In this document: positions 23,763 to 31,564 of the stretch, piece by piece | How the letters are laid out: every line of letters starts with the position of its first letter | Position numbering within the stretch: position 1 is the stretch's first letter | Origin: an uncultured Lachnospiraceae bacterium | Lineage (GTDB): Bacteria > Bacillota > Clostridia > Lachnospirales > Lachnospiraceae | Length of the DNA: 33,156 nucleotides | Direction of reading: 5' to 3' | Assembly (NCBI GenBank): GCA_910579495.1 | Contig: CAJTVD010000045.1 | Location: 1-33,156, forward strand | Position numbers and translations under genes: made by a program | The notes under the pieces: generated by a model | Seen by the model: the letters and a program-made list of their open reading frames with translations, nothing else | Databases searched by the model: none | Told to the model about the DNA's origin: nothing

Positions 23763-23889
23763 CCGGTTGGAAAATCACCCTGATGCTGATTTTATCAACT
23801 GGCAGTTTGGGGCGCAAGCGTCCCAAATTAGAGCGCAGATGTGAGACCGCCTGCGCGAATCTCATATCACGTTGCCACAAAAGCGCGGC
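23763..23889 (+). promoter_or_regulatory. Structured secA leader RNA
   Basis: Three hairpins follow one another. P1: CCGGTTG/CAACTGG plus AAAATCA/TGATTTT (23763-23802). P2: TTTGGGGCG with CGTCCCAAA (23806-23827), with a wobble pair. P3: GCGCAG (23833-23838) with CTGCGC (23851-23856). GTGAGA in the P3 loop (23841-23846) can pair with TCTCAT (23860-23865), a pseudoknot arrangement. Alternatively, 23849-23856 can pair with GCGCGGC (23883-23889), right beside the secA Shine-Dalgarno (23892-23896). Such alternatives suggest translational control of secA. No known riboswitch class is recognised. Confidence 0.5.
23767..23844 (+). CDS. Short leader ORF with SecM-like C-terminus (candidate)
   Basis: AGGAG (23756-23760) precedes a TTG at 23767 by six bases. 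The 25-codon frame ends with FINWQFGAQASQIRAQM and TGA 23842-23844. Aligned on IRA without gaps to the E. coli SecM arrest motif (FxxxxWIxxxxGIRAGP), it shares the Phe, an aromatic at the Trp position, QA, and IRA, but lacks the Gly before IRA and the final Pro. At 25 residues it has no signal sequence, so it could not work as a secretion monitor in the SecM way. It may be chance, since this DNA also forms hairpins. Confidence 0.3.
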   Translation: MENHPDADFINWQFGAQASQIRAQM

Positions 23890-23901
23890 ATGGAGGTTAA
23901 G

Positions 23902-26472
23902 ATGAATTTAATCCAGAAAGTATTTGGCACACACAGTGAAAGGGAGCTGAAACGTATAGAGGGATTGGTGCAGGCGATAGAGGATCTGCGCCCGTCCATG
24001 CAGGGGCTGTCGGATGAAGAGCTTGCCGGGAAGACAGAGGAATTTAAAAAGCGGCTGTCGGAAGGGGCAACCTTAGACGATCTTCTGCCGGAGGCATTTG
24101 CGGCGGTAAGGGAGGCGGCACGCAGAGTCCTTAATATGGAACACTACCGGGTGCAGCTGATCGGCGGCATTATCATGCACCAGGGGCGCATTGCGGAAAT
24201 GAAGACCGGTGAAGGAAAAACCCTGATTGCAACACTTCCTTCCTATTTAAATGCCCTGGAAGGGAAAGGGGTCTATGTGGTAACTGTCAACGACTATCTT
24301 GCCAAGCGTGATGCCGAGTGGATGGGGGAGGTCCATAAATTTTTAGGGCTTACCGTAGGCGTGGTGCTAAACAGCATGAAGTCTGAGGAGCGCAGGGAAG
24401 CCTATGCCTGCGATATCACCTATGTGACCAATAATGAACTGGGGTTTGACTATCTGCGGGACAATATGGTGATCTACAAGGCACAGCTTGTGCTGCGGGA
24501 TCTCCATTACGCCATCATCGACGAGGTGGACTCCATCCTTATTGACGAGGCCCGTACCCCCCTGATCATATCCGGCCAAAGCGGAAAATCCACCAAGCTG
24601 TATGAGGTCTGCGATGTAGTTGCCAAGCAGTTAAAGCGGGGCGAGGATATGCAGGACCTGAGCAAGATGGATGCCATTATGGGCGTGGAAAGGGAAGAGA
24701 CAGGGGACTTCATTGTCAATGAGAAGGACAAGGTGGTAAACCTTACGGCCCAGGGCGTTGAGAAGGTGGAGAAATTTTTCCATATAGAAAACCTGGCGGA
24801 TCCTGAAAATATTGAGATCCAGCACAATATGACCCTTGCCCTGCGGGCGAATAACCTGATGTTCCGGGACCAGGACTATGTGGTGAAGGACGACCAGGTA
24901 CTGATCGTAGACGAGTTTACCGGGCGTATCATGCCGGGGCGGCGGTATTCTGACGGCCTGCATCAGGCCATTGAAGCGAAAGAGCATGTGAAGGTGAAGC
25001 GGGAGAGCAAGACCCTGGCGACCATCACCTTCCAGAACTTTTTTAATAAATTTGAAAAAAAGGCGGGCATGACAGGTACTGCCCTTACAGAAGAGAGAGA
25101 ATTCCGTGATATTTACGGCATGGATGTAATTGAGATCCCCACCAACAGGCCGGTGGCAAGAAAAGACCTGCAGGATGCGGTTTATAAGACCAGGAAGGAA
25201 AAGCTCCATGCCATTGTGGAGGCGGTAAAGGAGGCCCATGCCAAGGGGCAGCCTGTGCTGGTAGGCACTATTACCATTGAGGCTTCGGAGGAACTGAGCA
25301 AGCTCCTTACCAGGCAGGGGATCCCCCATAAGGTCTTAAATGCCAAGTTCCATGAGCTGGAGGCGGAGATCGTGGCGGACGCAGGTATCCACGGGGCGGT
25401 GACCATTGCCACCAATATGGCAGGGCGCGGTACGGATATCAAGCTGGACGAGGCGGCCAAGGAAGCCGGGGGGCTTAAGATCATCGGCACTGAGCGCCAT
25501 GAGTCCAGGCGTATAGACAACCAGCTAAGAGGACGTTCCGGCCGCCAGGGGGATCCCGGTGAATCCAAGTTCTATATTTCCCTGGAGGACGATCTCATGC
25601 GCCTGTTCGGTTCCGAGCGCCTGATCAATATGTTTAATACCCTGGGCATCCCTGAAAATCAGGAGATTGAGCACAAGATGCTCAGCAATGCCATTGAGTC
25701 CGCCCAGAAGAAAATCGAAAATAACAACTATGGCATCAGAAAGAACCTGCTGGAATATGACCAGGTGATGAACGAGCAGAGGGAGATCATCTATGAGGAA
25801 CGCCGCAGGGTATTAGACGGCGAGAGCATGAGGGATGCCATCTACAAGATGCTCACGGATATTGTGGAAAATTCCGTGGACATTGTTATTGGCGACGATA
25901 CGGATTATGAGGAATGGAATCTGGATGAGCTAAACACCCTTCTCCTGCCCACCATCCCCTTAAAGCGGATTAACCGGGGACGCATCAACACACCCAAGAA
26001 AAACGCCTTAAAGCAGCAGCTAAAGGAAGAGGCTGTAAAGTTTTATGAGGCCAAGGAGGCGGAGTTCCCTGAAATTGAGGCTATCCGGGAGCTGGAGAGG
26101 GTGATCTTGCTGAAGGTGATCGACCGGAAATGGATGGACCACATAGACGATATGGAACAGCTCCGCCAGGGCGTAGGGCTGCAGGCATATGGGCAGAGAG
26201 ACCCCCTGGTGGAATACAAGCTCAGCGGCTATGAAATGTTTGACGAGATGACCCAGAATATCCGGGAGGAGACCATCAGGGTACTGTGCCACGTAAGAGT
26301 GGAGCAGAAGGTGGAGCGGGAGCAGGTTGCCAAGGTGACGGGAACCAACAAGGACGATTCCCTGGCGGCGGCTCCGGTGAAGAGAGGGAATGATAAGGTG
26401 TATCCCAACGATCCCTGTCCCTGCGGCAGCGGCAAGAAGTATAAACAGTGCTGTGGGCGGAAAAATGCATAG
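23902..26472 (+). CDS. secA: Preprotein translocase ATPase SecA
   Basis: This 856-residue motor drives preproteins through SecYEG. Walker A is MKTGEGKT (about residues 100-107), the DEAD-type motif is IIDEVDSILIDEART, and the second nucleotide-binding fold has ATNMAGRGTDIKL and GRSGRQGDPG. The C-terminus has the zinc-binding SEC-C tail PNDPCPCGSGKKYKQCCG. The start is ATG 23902 (MNLIQKVFG), with GGAGG six bases upstream; a longer reading from 23872 has no support. It lies upstream of prfB, the conserved Firmicutes order. The structured leader suggests regulated translation. Confidence 0.98.
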   Translation: MNLIQKVFGTHSERELKRIEGLVQAIEDLRPSMQGLSDEELAGKTEEFKKRLSEGATLDDLLPEAFAAVREAARRVLNMEHYRVQLIGGIIMHQGRIAEMKTGEGKTLIATLPSYLNALEGKGVYVVTVNDYLAKRDAEWMGEVHKFLGLTVGVVLNSMKSEERREAYACDITYVTNNELGFDYLRDNMVIYKAQLVLRDLHYAIIDEVDSILIDEARTPLIISGQSGKSTKLYEVCDVVAKQLKRGEDMQDLSKMDAIMGVEREETGDFIVNEKDKVVNLTAQGVEKVEKFFHIENLADPENIEIQHNMTLALRANNLMFRDQDYVVKDDQVLIVDEFTGRIMPGRRYSDGLHQAIEAKEHVKVKRESKTLATITFQNFFNKFEKKAGMTGTALTEEREFRDIYGMDVIEIPTNRPVARKDLQDAVYKTRKEKLHAIVEAVKEAHAKGQPVLVGTITIEASEELSKLLTRQGIPHKVLNAKFHELEAEIVADAGIHGAVTIATNMAGRGTDIKLDEAAKEAGGLKIIGTERHESRRIDNQLRGRSGRQGDPGESKFYISLEDDLMRLFGSERLINMFNTLGIPENQEIEHKMLSNAIESAQKKIENNNYGIRKNLLEYDQVMNEQREIIYEERRRVLDGESMRDAIYKMLTDIVENSVDIVIGDDTDYEEWNLDELNTLLLPTIPLKRINRGRINTPKKNALKQQLKEEAVKFYEAKEAEFPEIEAIRELERVILLKVIDRKWMDHIDDMEQLRQGVGLQAYGQRDPLVEYKLSGYEMFDEMTQNIREETIRVLCHVRVEQKVEREQVAKVTGTNKDDSLAAAPVKRGNDKVYPNDPCPCGSGKKYKQCCGRKNA

Positions 26473-26526
26473 CATATCCGGGGCATCAGGCTGTGGAAAT
26501 AAAAATCAGGAAAGAGGTGACGCAAG

Positions 26527-27643
26527 GTGGTAGAATTAGACCAGATGAAGTCTGAGCTTCAGACTTACAAAAGCCCTTTAGCGGAAGTGAGGGATTCACT
26601 TTGACCTGGCTAACAAGTCAAAGAAGGTAGAAGAACTGGAAAGGGAAATGGAGGCGCCTGGCTTTTGGGACGACCCGGACATTTCCAACCGTAAAGTAAA
26701 GGAACTGAAGAATTTAAAAGATACCGTGGAAACCATGGAAGGGCTGGAGCAGCAGTATGAGGATATTGAGACCCTGATTGAGATGGGCTACGAGGAAGAG
26801 GATGCAGGGCTTGTGGCGGAGATCCGGGGGGAGCTGGATGAATTTATCGCAACTTTTGAGGAAATCCGTTTAGGTACTTTGCTTTCCGACGAGTATGACA
26901 GTTACAGCGCTATAATGAAGCTGAATGCCGGGGCAGGGGGTACGGAGAGCTGCGACTGGTGCTCCATGCTTTACCGCATGTATACAAGATGGGCGGAGCG
27001 CAAGGGCTTTGCTGTGGAGGAACTGGATTATCTGGACGGGGAGGAGGCGGGCATTAAGTCAGTAACCTTCCAGGTAAACGGGATTAATGCCTACGGGTAT
27101 CTGAAATCGGAAAAAGGCGTCCACCGTCTGGTGCGCATTTCCCCCTTTAATGCCCAGGGCAAGCGGCAGACCTCCTTTGTATCCCTGGACGTGATGCCGG
27201 ACATTGAGGAGGATGTGGATGTGGAGATCAACGAGGAGGAACTTCGCATTGACACCTACCGAAGCAGCGGTGCAGGGGGACAGCATATTAATAAAACTTC
27301 CTCCGCCATCCGCATTACCCACCTTCCCACGGGGATCGTGGTACAGTGCCAGAATGAACGCTCCCAGTTCCAGAACAAGGATAAGGCCATGCAGATGCTG
27401 AAAGCCAAGCTGTATATGCTGAAAAAAGAAGCTAACGCAGAAAAGCTTTCGGACATCCGGGGGGAGGTAAAGGACATTGGCTGGGGCAACCAGATCCGTT
27501 CCTATGTGATGCAGCCCTATACCATGGTGAAGGACCACAGGACCGGCGCGGAGACGGGCAATACAGACTCTGTGATGGACGGGGGGATTGACCCGTTTAT
27601 CAATGCTTATTTAAAATGGATCAATACAAAGGAACGTAAATAA
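26527..27643 (+). CDS. prfB: Peptide chain release factor 2, with +1 programmed frameshift
   Basis: RF2 ends translation at UGA and UAA. The zero frame starts at GTG 26527 after AGAGGTGACG and encodes 25 residues, then reaches CTT TGA C (26599-26605). A +1 shift continues as DLANKSKKVEELE to the stop at 27641-27643, for 371 residues in total. An internal Shine-Dalgarno-like AGGG (26590-26593) precedes the shift site, as in known prfB autoregulation. Motifs are SPF (stop-codon recognition, RISPFNAQGK) and GGQ (SSGAGGQHINKTSS, peptidyl hydrolysis). Low RF2 favours the shift, so the protein controls its own level. Confidence 0.97.
26590..26605 (+). promoter_or_regulatory. RF2 programmed +1 frameshift site
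   Basis: AGGG, a short spacer, then CTT TGA C. The slippery CUU codon, in-frame UGA and following C are the classic prfB elements. Without the shift only a 25-residue peptide is made. Confidence 0.93.
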
Positions 27644-27657
27644 CCATTCATAAAAAG

Positions 27658-27695
27658 AAGGCCTTCTATGATAAATAAAAATCATAGGAGGCCTT
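27658..27695. terminator. Terminator between prfB and DUF975 gene
   Basis: AAGGCCTTCTATGAT (27658-27672) pairs with 27681-27695 with one wobble. On the minus strand CTTTTTAT follows, so it is strongest for the DUF975 gene; on the plus side AATTGGTTG follows prfB. It is probably used by both convergent genes. Confidence 0.75.
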
Positions 27696-27705
27696 AATTG
27701 GTTGT

Positions 27706-28479
27706 TTACATTGATGCGGTTTCAGAAACCGGTTTTTTGCGGACCAGGTCAAGATAAAAATTCGCCTGGGTAGCGGCAAGGTAGGGAAGCACCCACAAAA
27801 GTCCGATACCACAGGAAAGGCTTCCCAGCAGCAGCAGCGGGATAAAAGAAAGCTCAATATACAGGAGCCTTCCCATATTTCCTTTCATCAGCCGTATGCT
27901 CATTTGGATGATCCGGGCAGCCGGATAGTCCGGGAAATCCAGCATCAGGAAAAACGCCTGGGAAAGCATCAGTTCCACATATGTGCTGACGATCACCCCT
28001 GCCAGGAGCAAAACTGCGAAAAGCAAAAATAAAGGCGCGCCTTCATAGGCATCATTTACCAGGACACTTGCCCCCGGTAAAGTACGGGTTACAAAGTAGC
28101 TGGCAACGGAAGCAGGCAGCATACTCACTGCGGCAACGCCTGCAGTGACCACCCGGATGGAAAGTACCTTGGCGGTATCTCCACGGAAGAAGTGAAACAG
28201 GTCGCTGACCAGGGGCTTCTGGTTACAGGCGATTTTCAAATAAATATAAGCTTCCCCGGCAATAAAATAACCGGAAAAGAGGCTTAACAAAAAGCTGGCG
28301 GCGGCAGTAAGGAAGATGCCTGCCAGAGAATTGGAAGCAATCAGCAGGGTAATTGACCAGTTAATAACAAGGACGCAGATAAAATGAATAAAATATGCTG
28401 CGGTTACAGTCCCGTATTTTCCAAGAAGCTGTCCTTTTGCCAGGGACTTTAAGCTGGCGGAGGATAAATATTGATCCAT
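27706..28479 (-). CDS. DUF975-family membrane protein
   Basis: The 257-residue integral membrane protein has about five or six hydrophobic segments. The C-terminal motif RLMKGNMGRLLYIELSFIPLLLLG followed by GIGLLWVLPYLAATQANFY is characteristic of DUF975. Members are common in Lachnospiraceae and their function is unknown. The start is ATG 28479 (MDQYLSSASLK), with GGGAG seven bases upstream. An ATG six codons earlier sits next to a hairpin (28503-28525) that would hinder its ribosome binding site. Confidence 0.8.
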   Translation of the reverse strand: MDQYLSSASLKSLAKGQLLGKYGTVTAAYFIHFICVLVINWSITLLIASNSLAGIFLTAAASFLLSLFSGYFIAGEAYIYLKIACNQKPLVSDLFHFFRGDTAKVLSIRVVTAGVAAVSMLPASVASYFVTRTLPGASVLVNDAYEGAPLFLLFAVLLLAGVIVSTYVELMLSQAFFLMLDFPDYPAARIIQMSIRLMKGNMGRLLYIELSFIPLLLLGSLSCGIGLLWVLPYLAATQANFYLDLVRKKPVSETASM

Positions 28480-28502
28480 ATAAAAACTCCCATACATTTT
28501 AT

Positions 28503-28525
28503 TTCCCCGGCGGTAAGCCGGGGAA
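28503..28525. terminator. Hairpin between SprA-related and DUF975 genes
   Basis: TTCCCCGGC (28503-28511) pairs exactly with GCCGGGGAA (28517-28525) around GGTAA. On the minus strand only ATAAAATG follows, so it may terminate the SprA-related transcript partially. The T tract is on the plus side (TGATTTTTC). Confidence 0.55.
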
Positions 28526-28543
28526 TGATTTTTCGTATATGCT

Positions 28544-29059
28544 TTAAACTGCCATATCTAAATTGCGCCCAATAAAGGAAAGGGCATCCTGGGCCTTCTT
28601 TTCCTTTACGTAAGGGTTGGTTTCATTGGGGTATTTAATTCTGGTAGCAGTGGTTCCGCCTGCCACATAGCTGGTGCCGCATTTCGGGCAGACAGCGGTT
28701 TTTAAGGTAACATTGGCAGCAAGCACTTTGCCGCCCTTTTTTGCCGCTTTTGTGAAAGCGTTGCTTACATGCTCCTGTTCATGGGCGCGGACCCTGGAGG
28801 CAGAAGCCTGGGGGGAAATGTGGGAGGCTGATTTAAAGGAAACCATCTCATCTGACCCGTCCTGGTATTTGCGGTTTTTGCAGGTCTCACATTCTGCCGG
28901 GGAAGACTTGCGCCCGGGGTTTACCTGGGTGGGCTCCCCGGGATTTACTGTGGGCTTGCCGGAGGCTGCGCCGGGCTGGCTGGCGCTGGCCGCGCCCACA
29001 GAATAACCGCTGGCATAAGGAGCCATATAATTATAATTGCCTGTGATCATATTGCTCAT
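28544..29059 (-). CDS. SprA-related putative zinc metalloprotease
   Basis: The 171-residue protein has an N-terminal low-complexity segment rich in Ala, Ser, Gly and Pro. The conserved core has CETCKNRKYQDGSDE (CxxC, residues 57-60), then HEQEH (residues 93-97), an HExxH zinc-protease motif, and a second CxxC (CPKCG, 124-127). This arrangement matches the SprA-related family (so named in Pfam), whose function is not established. There is no signal peptide. The start is ATG 29059 (MSNMITG), because GAGG six bases upstream overlaps an earlier ATG. Confidence 0.75.
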   Translation of the reverse strand: MSNMITGNYNYMAPYASGYSVGAASASQPGAASGKPTVNPGEPTQVNPGRKSSPAECETCKNRKYQDGSDEMVSFKSASHISPQASASRVRAHEQEHVSNAFTKAAKKGGKVLAANVTLKTAVCPKCGTSYVAGGTTATRIKYPNETNPYVKEKKAQDALSFIGRNLDMAV

Positions 29060-29073
29060 AAAATACCTCATTT

Positions 29074-29117
29074 CTGCGCTGCTTTTTGTATATTTTAAGT
29101 TTGTGGATGCAGCGCAG
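29074..29117. repeat. Inverted repeat upstream of the SprA-related gene
   Basis: CTGCGCTGC (29074-29082) and GCAGCGCAG (29109-29117) are exact complements 26 bases apart, flanking AT-rich DNA that could hold the promoter. It could be an operator or a leader hairpin. The remainder to 29217 shows no gene. Confidence 0.4.
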
Positions 29118-29217
29118 ACACAAACCTGTAAGTGAAAGCATTGGAAAGCTCTCCGCTATTTTTACATAATACATAAACAGGACAGCCACCCTGGTATAAG
29201 CGGGAACTATCCGGCGT

Positions 29218-29670
29218 TTATTTCCCGAGCATTTCCGTATAGGTTTTCATAAGGTCTTCATAGGACTGCCCCAGGACATCCTCCAGCTCCTGCCCGGTCT
29301 GCCGCTTAAACTGCTGGTCCATCTGCCTGCCGAAATTTACCAGGTCTTCACCGCTGCTGGAAAAAAACGATCCCACCAGGACACCAACAATAGTGGCCAC
29401 CAATAGCATTCCCCCAATGGCGCAGCCAATACCCACCCTGGCAGTTACCAGCATCCGTTTGCCATATCCTTTGGAAAGGATTGCCAGGAGGATTGCAATG
29501 CTGCCGCAGATGATAGGGACATAAACAGTAAACAGCATAAAAAAGCAGGCAACCCCAAGAATCATGGAAGCTGTGGCCATGCCCTGCCCGGGATTCCGCA
29601 AGGGCTGCCCGGGATATTCATTATGATTTGGCTGTTGATAAGGATTGTTGTAATTATTATTGTAGTCCAT
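29218..29670 (-). CDS. Small membrane protein, DUF4190-like
   Basis: The 150-residue protein starts with an Asn/Tyr/Pro/Gln-rich tail (MDYNNNYNNPYQQPN), then two hydrophobic segments: MATASMILGVACFFMLF continuing into VPIICGSIAILLAIL, and VGIGCAIGGMLLVATIVGVLVG. The C-terminal extracytoplasmic or cytoplasmic helix is acidic. The pattern of N-Q-P-rich tail plus ASMILG and a second segment is common in Firmicutes DUF4190-type proteins of unknown role. The start at 29670 is chosen because a longer reading adds an atypical hydrophobic tail; the ribosome binding site there (AAAGTGAAG) is weak. Confidence 0.65.
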   Translation of the reverse strand: MDYNNNYNNPYQQPNHNEYPGQPLRNPGQGMATASMILGVACFFMLFTVYVPIICGSIAILLAILSKGYGKRMLVTARVGIGCAIGGMLLVATIVGVLVGSFFSSSGEDLVNFGRQMDQQFKRQTGQELEDVLGQSYEDLMKTYTEMLGK

Positions 29671-29800
29671 AGGCTTCACTTTCTTTTCCGTACTTAATAA
29701 ATATATTAGCACTTTCTGGCGGTTAATACAACGCTGAATTTGTTATTTTCTTTTCTGGCTGCATGGGATATTATTGCCCAGGGACCCTCTTCCAAATCCA

Positions 29801-29831
29801 TTGGGCGGGAAAACTTTCTGTTTCCGCCCAA
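29801..29831. other. Hairpin and promoter area before the methyltransferase
   Basis: TTGGGCGG, a bulged G and AAA pair with TTTCCGCCCAA (29821-29831). A candidate -10 TAGAAT lies at 29844-29849, with a poor -35. This 224-base divergent region (29671-29894) holds no gene. Confidence 0.4.
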
Positions 29832-29894
29832 CGGGGTTTGTGGTAGAATAGATGGCAACAGCTGCCAGGGGAAATCGGAGCAGGAGGAGCGGAT

Positions 29895-30626
29895 ATGAAG
29901 AATGAATATGACCAGGAAGGGTTTTTTGAAGAATATGCCAAAATGCCCCGCAGCAGGGATGGTTTGGCGGCTGCCGGGGAATGGCACCAGCTAAAGTACC
30001 TGTTTCCTTTGCTGCAGGGAAAAGCTGTCCTTGACCTGGGGTGCGGCTATGGCTGGCACTGCAGCTTTGCCGCAAAACAGGGGGCTGCCCGGGTATTAGG
30101 GCTCGACTTAAGCAGAAGGATGGTTGAAGAAGCAAAAAAGCGGAATGCAGAAAAGCAAATTGAGTACCGTGTGTGTGGGATAGAGGAATATGAGTACCCG
30201 GAAACTATGTGGGATTGTGTGGTTTCCAATCTGGCTTTGCATTATATTGAAGATATTGGGAGCGTATTTCAAAAGGTACACCGGACACTGAAACCGGGCG
30301 GCATATTTCTTTTTAATATAGAACATCCGGTTTTTACCGCAGGTGTTGGGCAAGACTGGGTATATACACAGGAGGGGAAGCCCCAGTACTGGCCGGTTGA
30401 CAATTATTTCATTCCGGGAGAGCGGAATACACGCTTTTTAGGGTGTGACGTGGCGAAACAGCACCACACGCTTACCCAGATCCTGATGGGATTATTGAAT
30501 AACGGCTTTTTACTGGAAGCTGTGGAAGAGGCAAAACCCTCCGGGGAAATGATGGGGATACCGGGAATGGAAGACGAATTGCGCCGCCCGATGATGTTGT
30601 TGGTAAAGGCAGCCGTGAGAAAATGA
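29895..30626 (+). CDS. Class I SAM-dependent methyltransferase
   Basis: This 243-residue cytoplasmic enzyme has motif I AVLDLGCGYGWHCSFAA (about residues 43-59), then an acidic end of strand 2 (VLGLDLSRRM), the post-motif LALHYIEDI, and motif LKPGGIFLFNIEHP. This is the Methyltransf_11 type, acting on small molecules. The substrate is unknown. GGAGGAG precedes the ATG. It is followed by an LspA-like gene after 13 bases, so they share a transcript. Confidence 0.88.
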   Translation: MKNEYDQEGFFEEYAKMPRSRDGLAAAGEWHQLKYLFPLLQGKAVLDLGCGYGWHCSFAAKQGAARVLGLDLSRRMVEEAKKRNAEKQIEYRVCGIEEYEYPETMWDCVVSNLALHYIEDIGSVFQKVHRTLKPGGIFLFNIEHPVFTAGVGQDWVYTQEGKPQYWPVDNYFIPGERNTRFLGCDVAKQHHTLTQILMGLLNNGFLLEAVEEAKPSGEMMGIPGMEDELRRPMMLLVKAAVRK

Positions 30627-30639
30627 AAGGGAATAACAG

Positions 30640-31104
30640 ATGCAGTATCTGGCAGTGATCACAGGGATTTTCAGCCTGGAGTATGGCCTGAAAAATTATA
30701 TTGAAAAAAATGTGGCAGAGGGGGAAAGCCGTAAAAAGCTGGGCGGTTTGCTCCTATTAAGGAAGCACCACAACCGGGGGGCTTTTCTGAATGCAGGGCA
30801 GGCAAGGCGCAGGGCGGTGATGGTGTTGTCCGCGCTGCTGTCTTTGGCGGTTACGGGTTTTTTTGCCCTGGTTTTGGGAAAGCCTGGCAAAAAGCTTTTA
30901 AAGTGGGGGCTGGCCCTGCTATTGGGGGGCGCTTACAGTAATACCTATGACCGGCTTGTGAGGAAGTATGTGGTGGATTATGTGAGTTTTCCCCTGCCCT
31001 TTGGGCTGGACAATATTATTTTCAATATTGGGGATTTCTGTATTATGGTGGGGGCGCTGCTGTGCGTGCCGGGCTGCAGCGGGGAATGGGATGAAAACCC
31101 GTGA
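30640..31104 (+). CDS. LspA-like signal peptidase II homologue
   Basis: The 154-residue membrane protein has the aspartyl-protease motifs of lipoprotein signal peptidase: HHNRGAFLN, then GGAYSNTYDRLVRKYVVDYVSF with catalytic Asp (D104), and FNIGDFCI with the second Asp (D132). The usual FNxAD is changed to FNIGD. About three or four membrane segments are predicted. LspA cuts prolipoproteins before the lipidated Cys. With divergent motifs and a methyltransferase neighbour, this may be a paralogue rather than the housekeeping enzyme; the lgt gene or pseudouridine synthase often found beside lspA is absent. Confidence 0.75.
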   Translation: MQYLAVITGIFSLEYGLKNYIEKNVAEGESRKKLGGLLLLRKHHNRGAFLNAGQARRRAVMVLSALLSLAVTGFFALVLGKPGKKLLKWGLALLLGGAYSNTYDRLVRKYVVDYVSFPLPFGLDNIIFNIGDFCIMVGALLCVPGCSGEWDENP

Positions 31105-31127
31105 AACCCTTCCGGAAAATTAATTCC

Positions 31128-31156
31128 TTGACAGGAGCCATATTTTGTGTTACTGT
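31128..31156 (+). promoter_or_regulatory. Promoter of the gntR-ABC operon
   Basis: A perfect -35 TTGACA (31128-31133) and TACTGT (31151-31156) have 17 bases between them. The -10 lies within the bipartite operator. Confidence 0.65.
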
Positions 31157-31180
31157 ATTAATAACATAATACAACAACAC
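31147..31180. promoter_or_regulatory. Bipartite operator for the YtrA-type regulator
   Basis: GTGTT-ACT-GTATT (31147-31159) and its exact mirror AATAC-AAC-AACAC (31168-31180) flank 8 bases. All ten defined positions match. It covers the -10 of the operon promoter, so repressor binding would block transcription. Confidence 0.7.
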
Positions 31181-31198
31181 AGAGGAAGGGAGAAATAA

Positions 31199-31564
31199 AT
31201 GGCGTGGAATTTAGATTCAGACCGTCCGATTTATGCCCAGATTCTTGAAGAGATACAGCTCCGCATTATTGCAGGGCAGTATCAGCCAGGAGGGAAAATA
31301 CCCAGCGTGCGGGAATTTGCCGCAGAGGCGGGGGTAAATCCCAATACCATGCAGAAGGCGCTCTCGGAGCTGGAGAGGTATGGCCTTGTAATGGCGCAGA
31401 GAACAAGCGGAAGGGTAGTGACGGAGGATATGGAAATGATTAAAGAAATCCGCAGTAAGCTTGCAAGGGAGCAGATACTTGCGTTTATTGACAAGATGAA
31501 GAAGCTGGGATTTAACAAAGAGGAAATTGTGGCCATGGTTGCCCAGACGGGAGGAGAAGCATGA
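31199..31564 (+). CDS. GntR-family regulator, YtrA subfamily
   Basis: The 121-residue repressor has an N-terminal winged HTH (PIYAQILEEIQLRIIAGQY, then KIPSVREFAAEAGVNPNTMQKAL, wing SGRVV) and only a short helical C-terminus for dimerisation. This is the layout of YtrA regulators, which typically control an adjacent ABC transporter. It is first in an operon whose promoter carries a matching inverted repeat. The stop overlaps the ATPase start as ATGA. It may respond to cell-wall antibiotics, as in the Bacillus ytr system; that is inference. Confidence 0.92.
   Translation: MAWNLDSDRPIYAQILEEIQLRIIAGQYQPGGKIPSVREFAAEAGVNPNTMQKALSELERYGLVMAQRTSGRVVTEDMEMIKEIRSKLAREQILAFIDKMKKLGFNKEEIVAMVAQTGGEA

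Noticed and set aside
23693..23905. Seventy-codon plus-strand frame ending on the secA start (ATGA overlap)
   Set aside because: It begins at a TTG inside the -35 of the secA promoter, upstream of the predicted transcript start, with no ribosome binding site; sequence is not protein-like.
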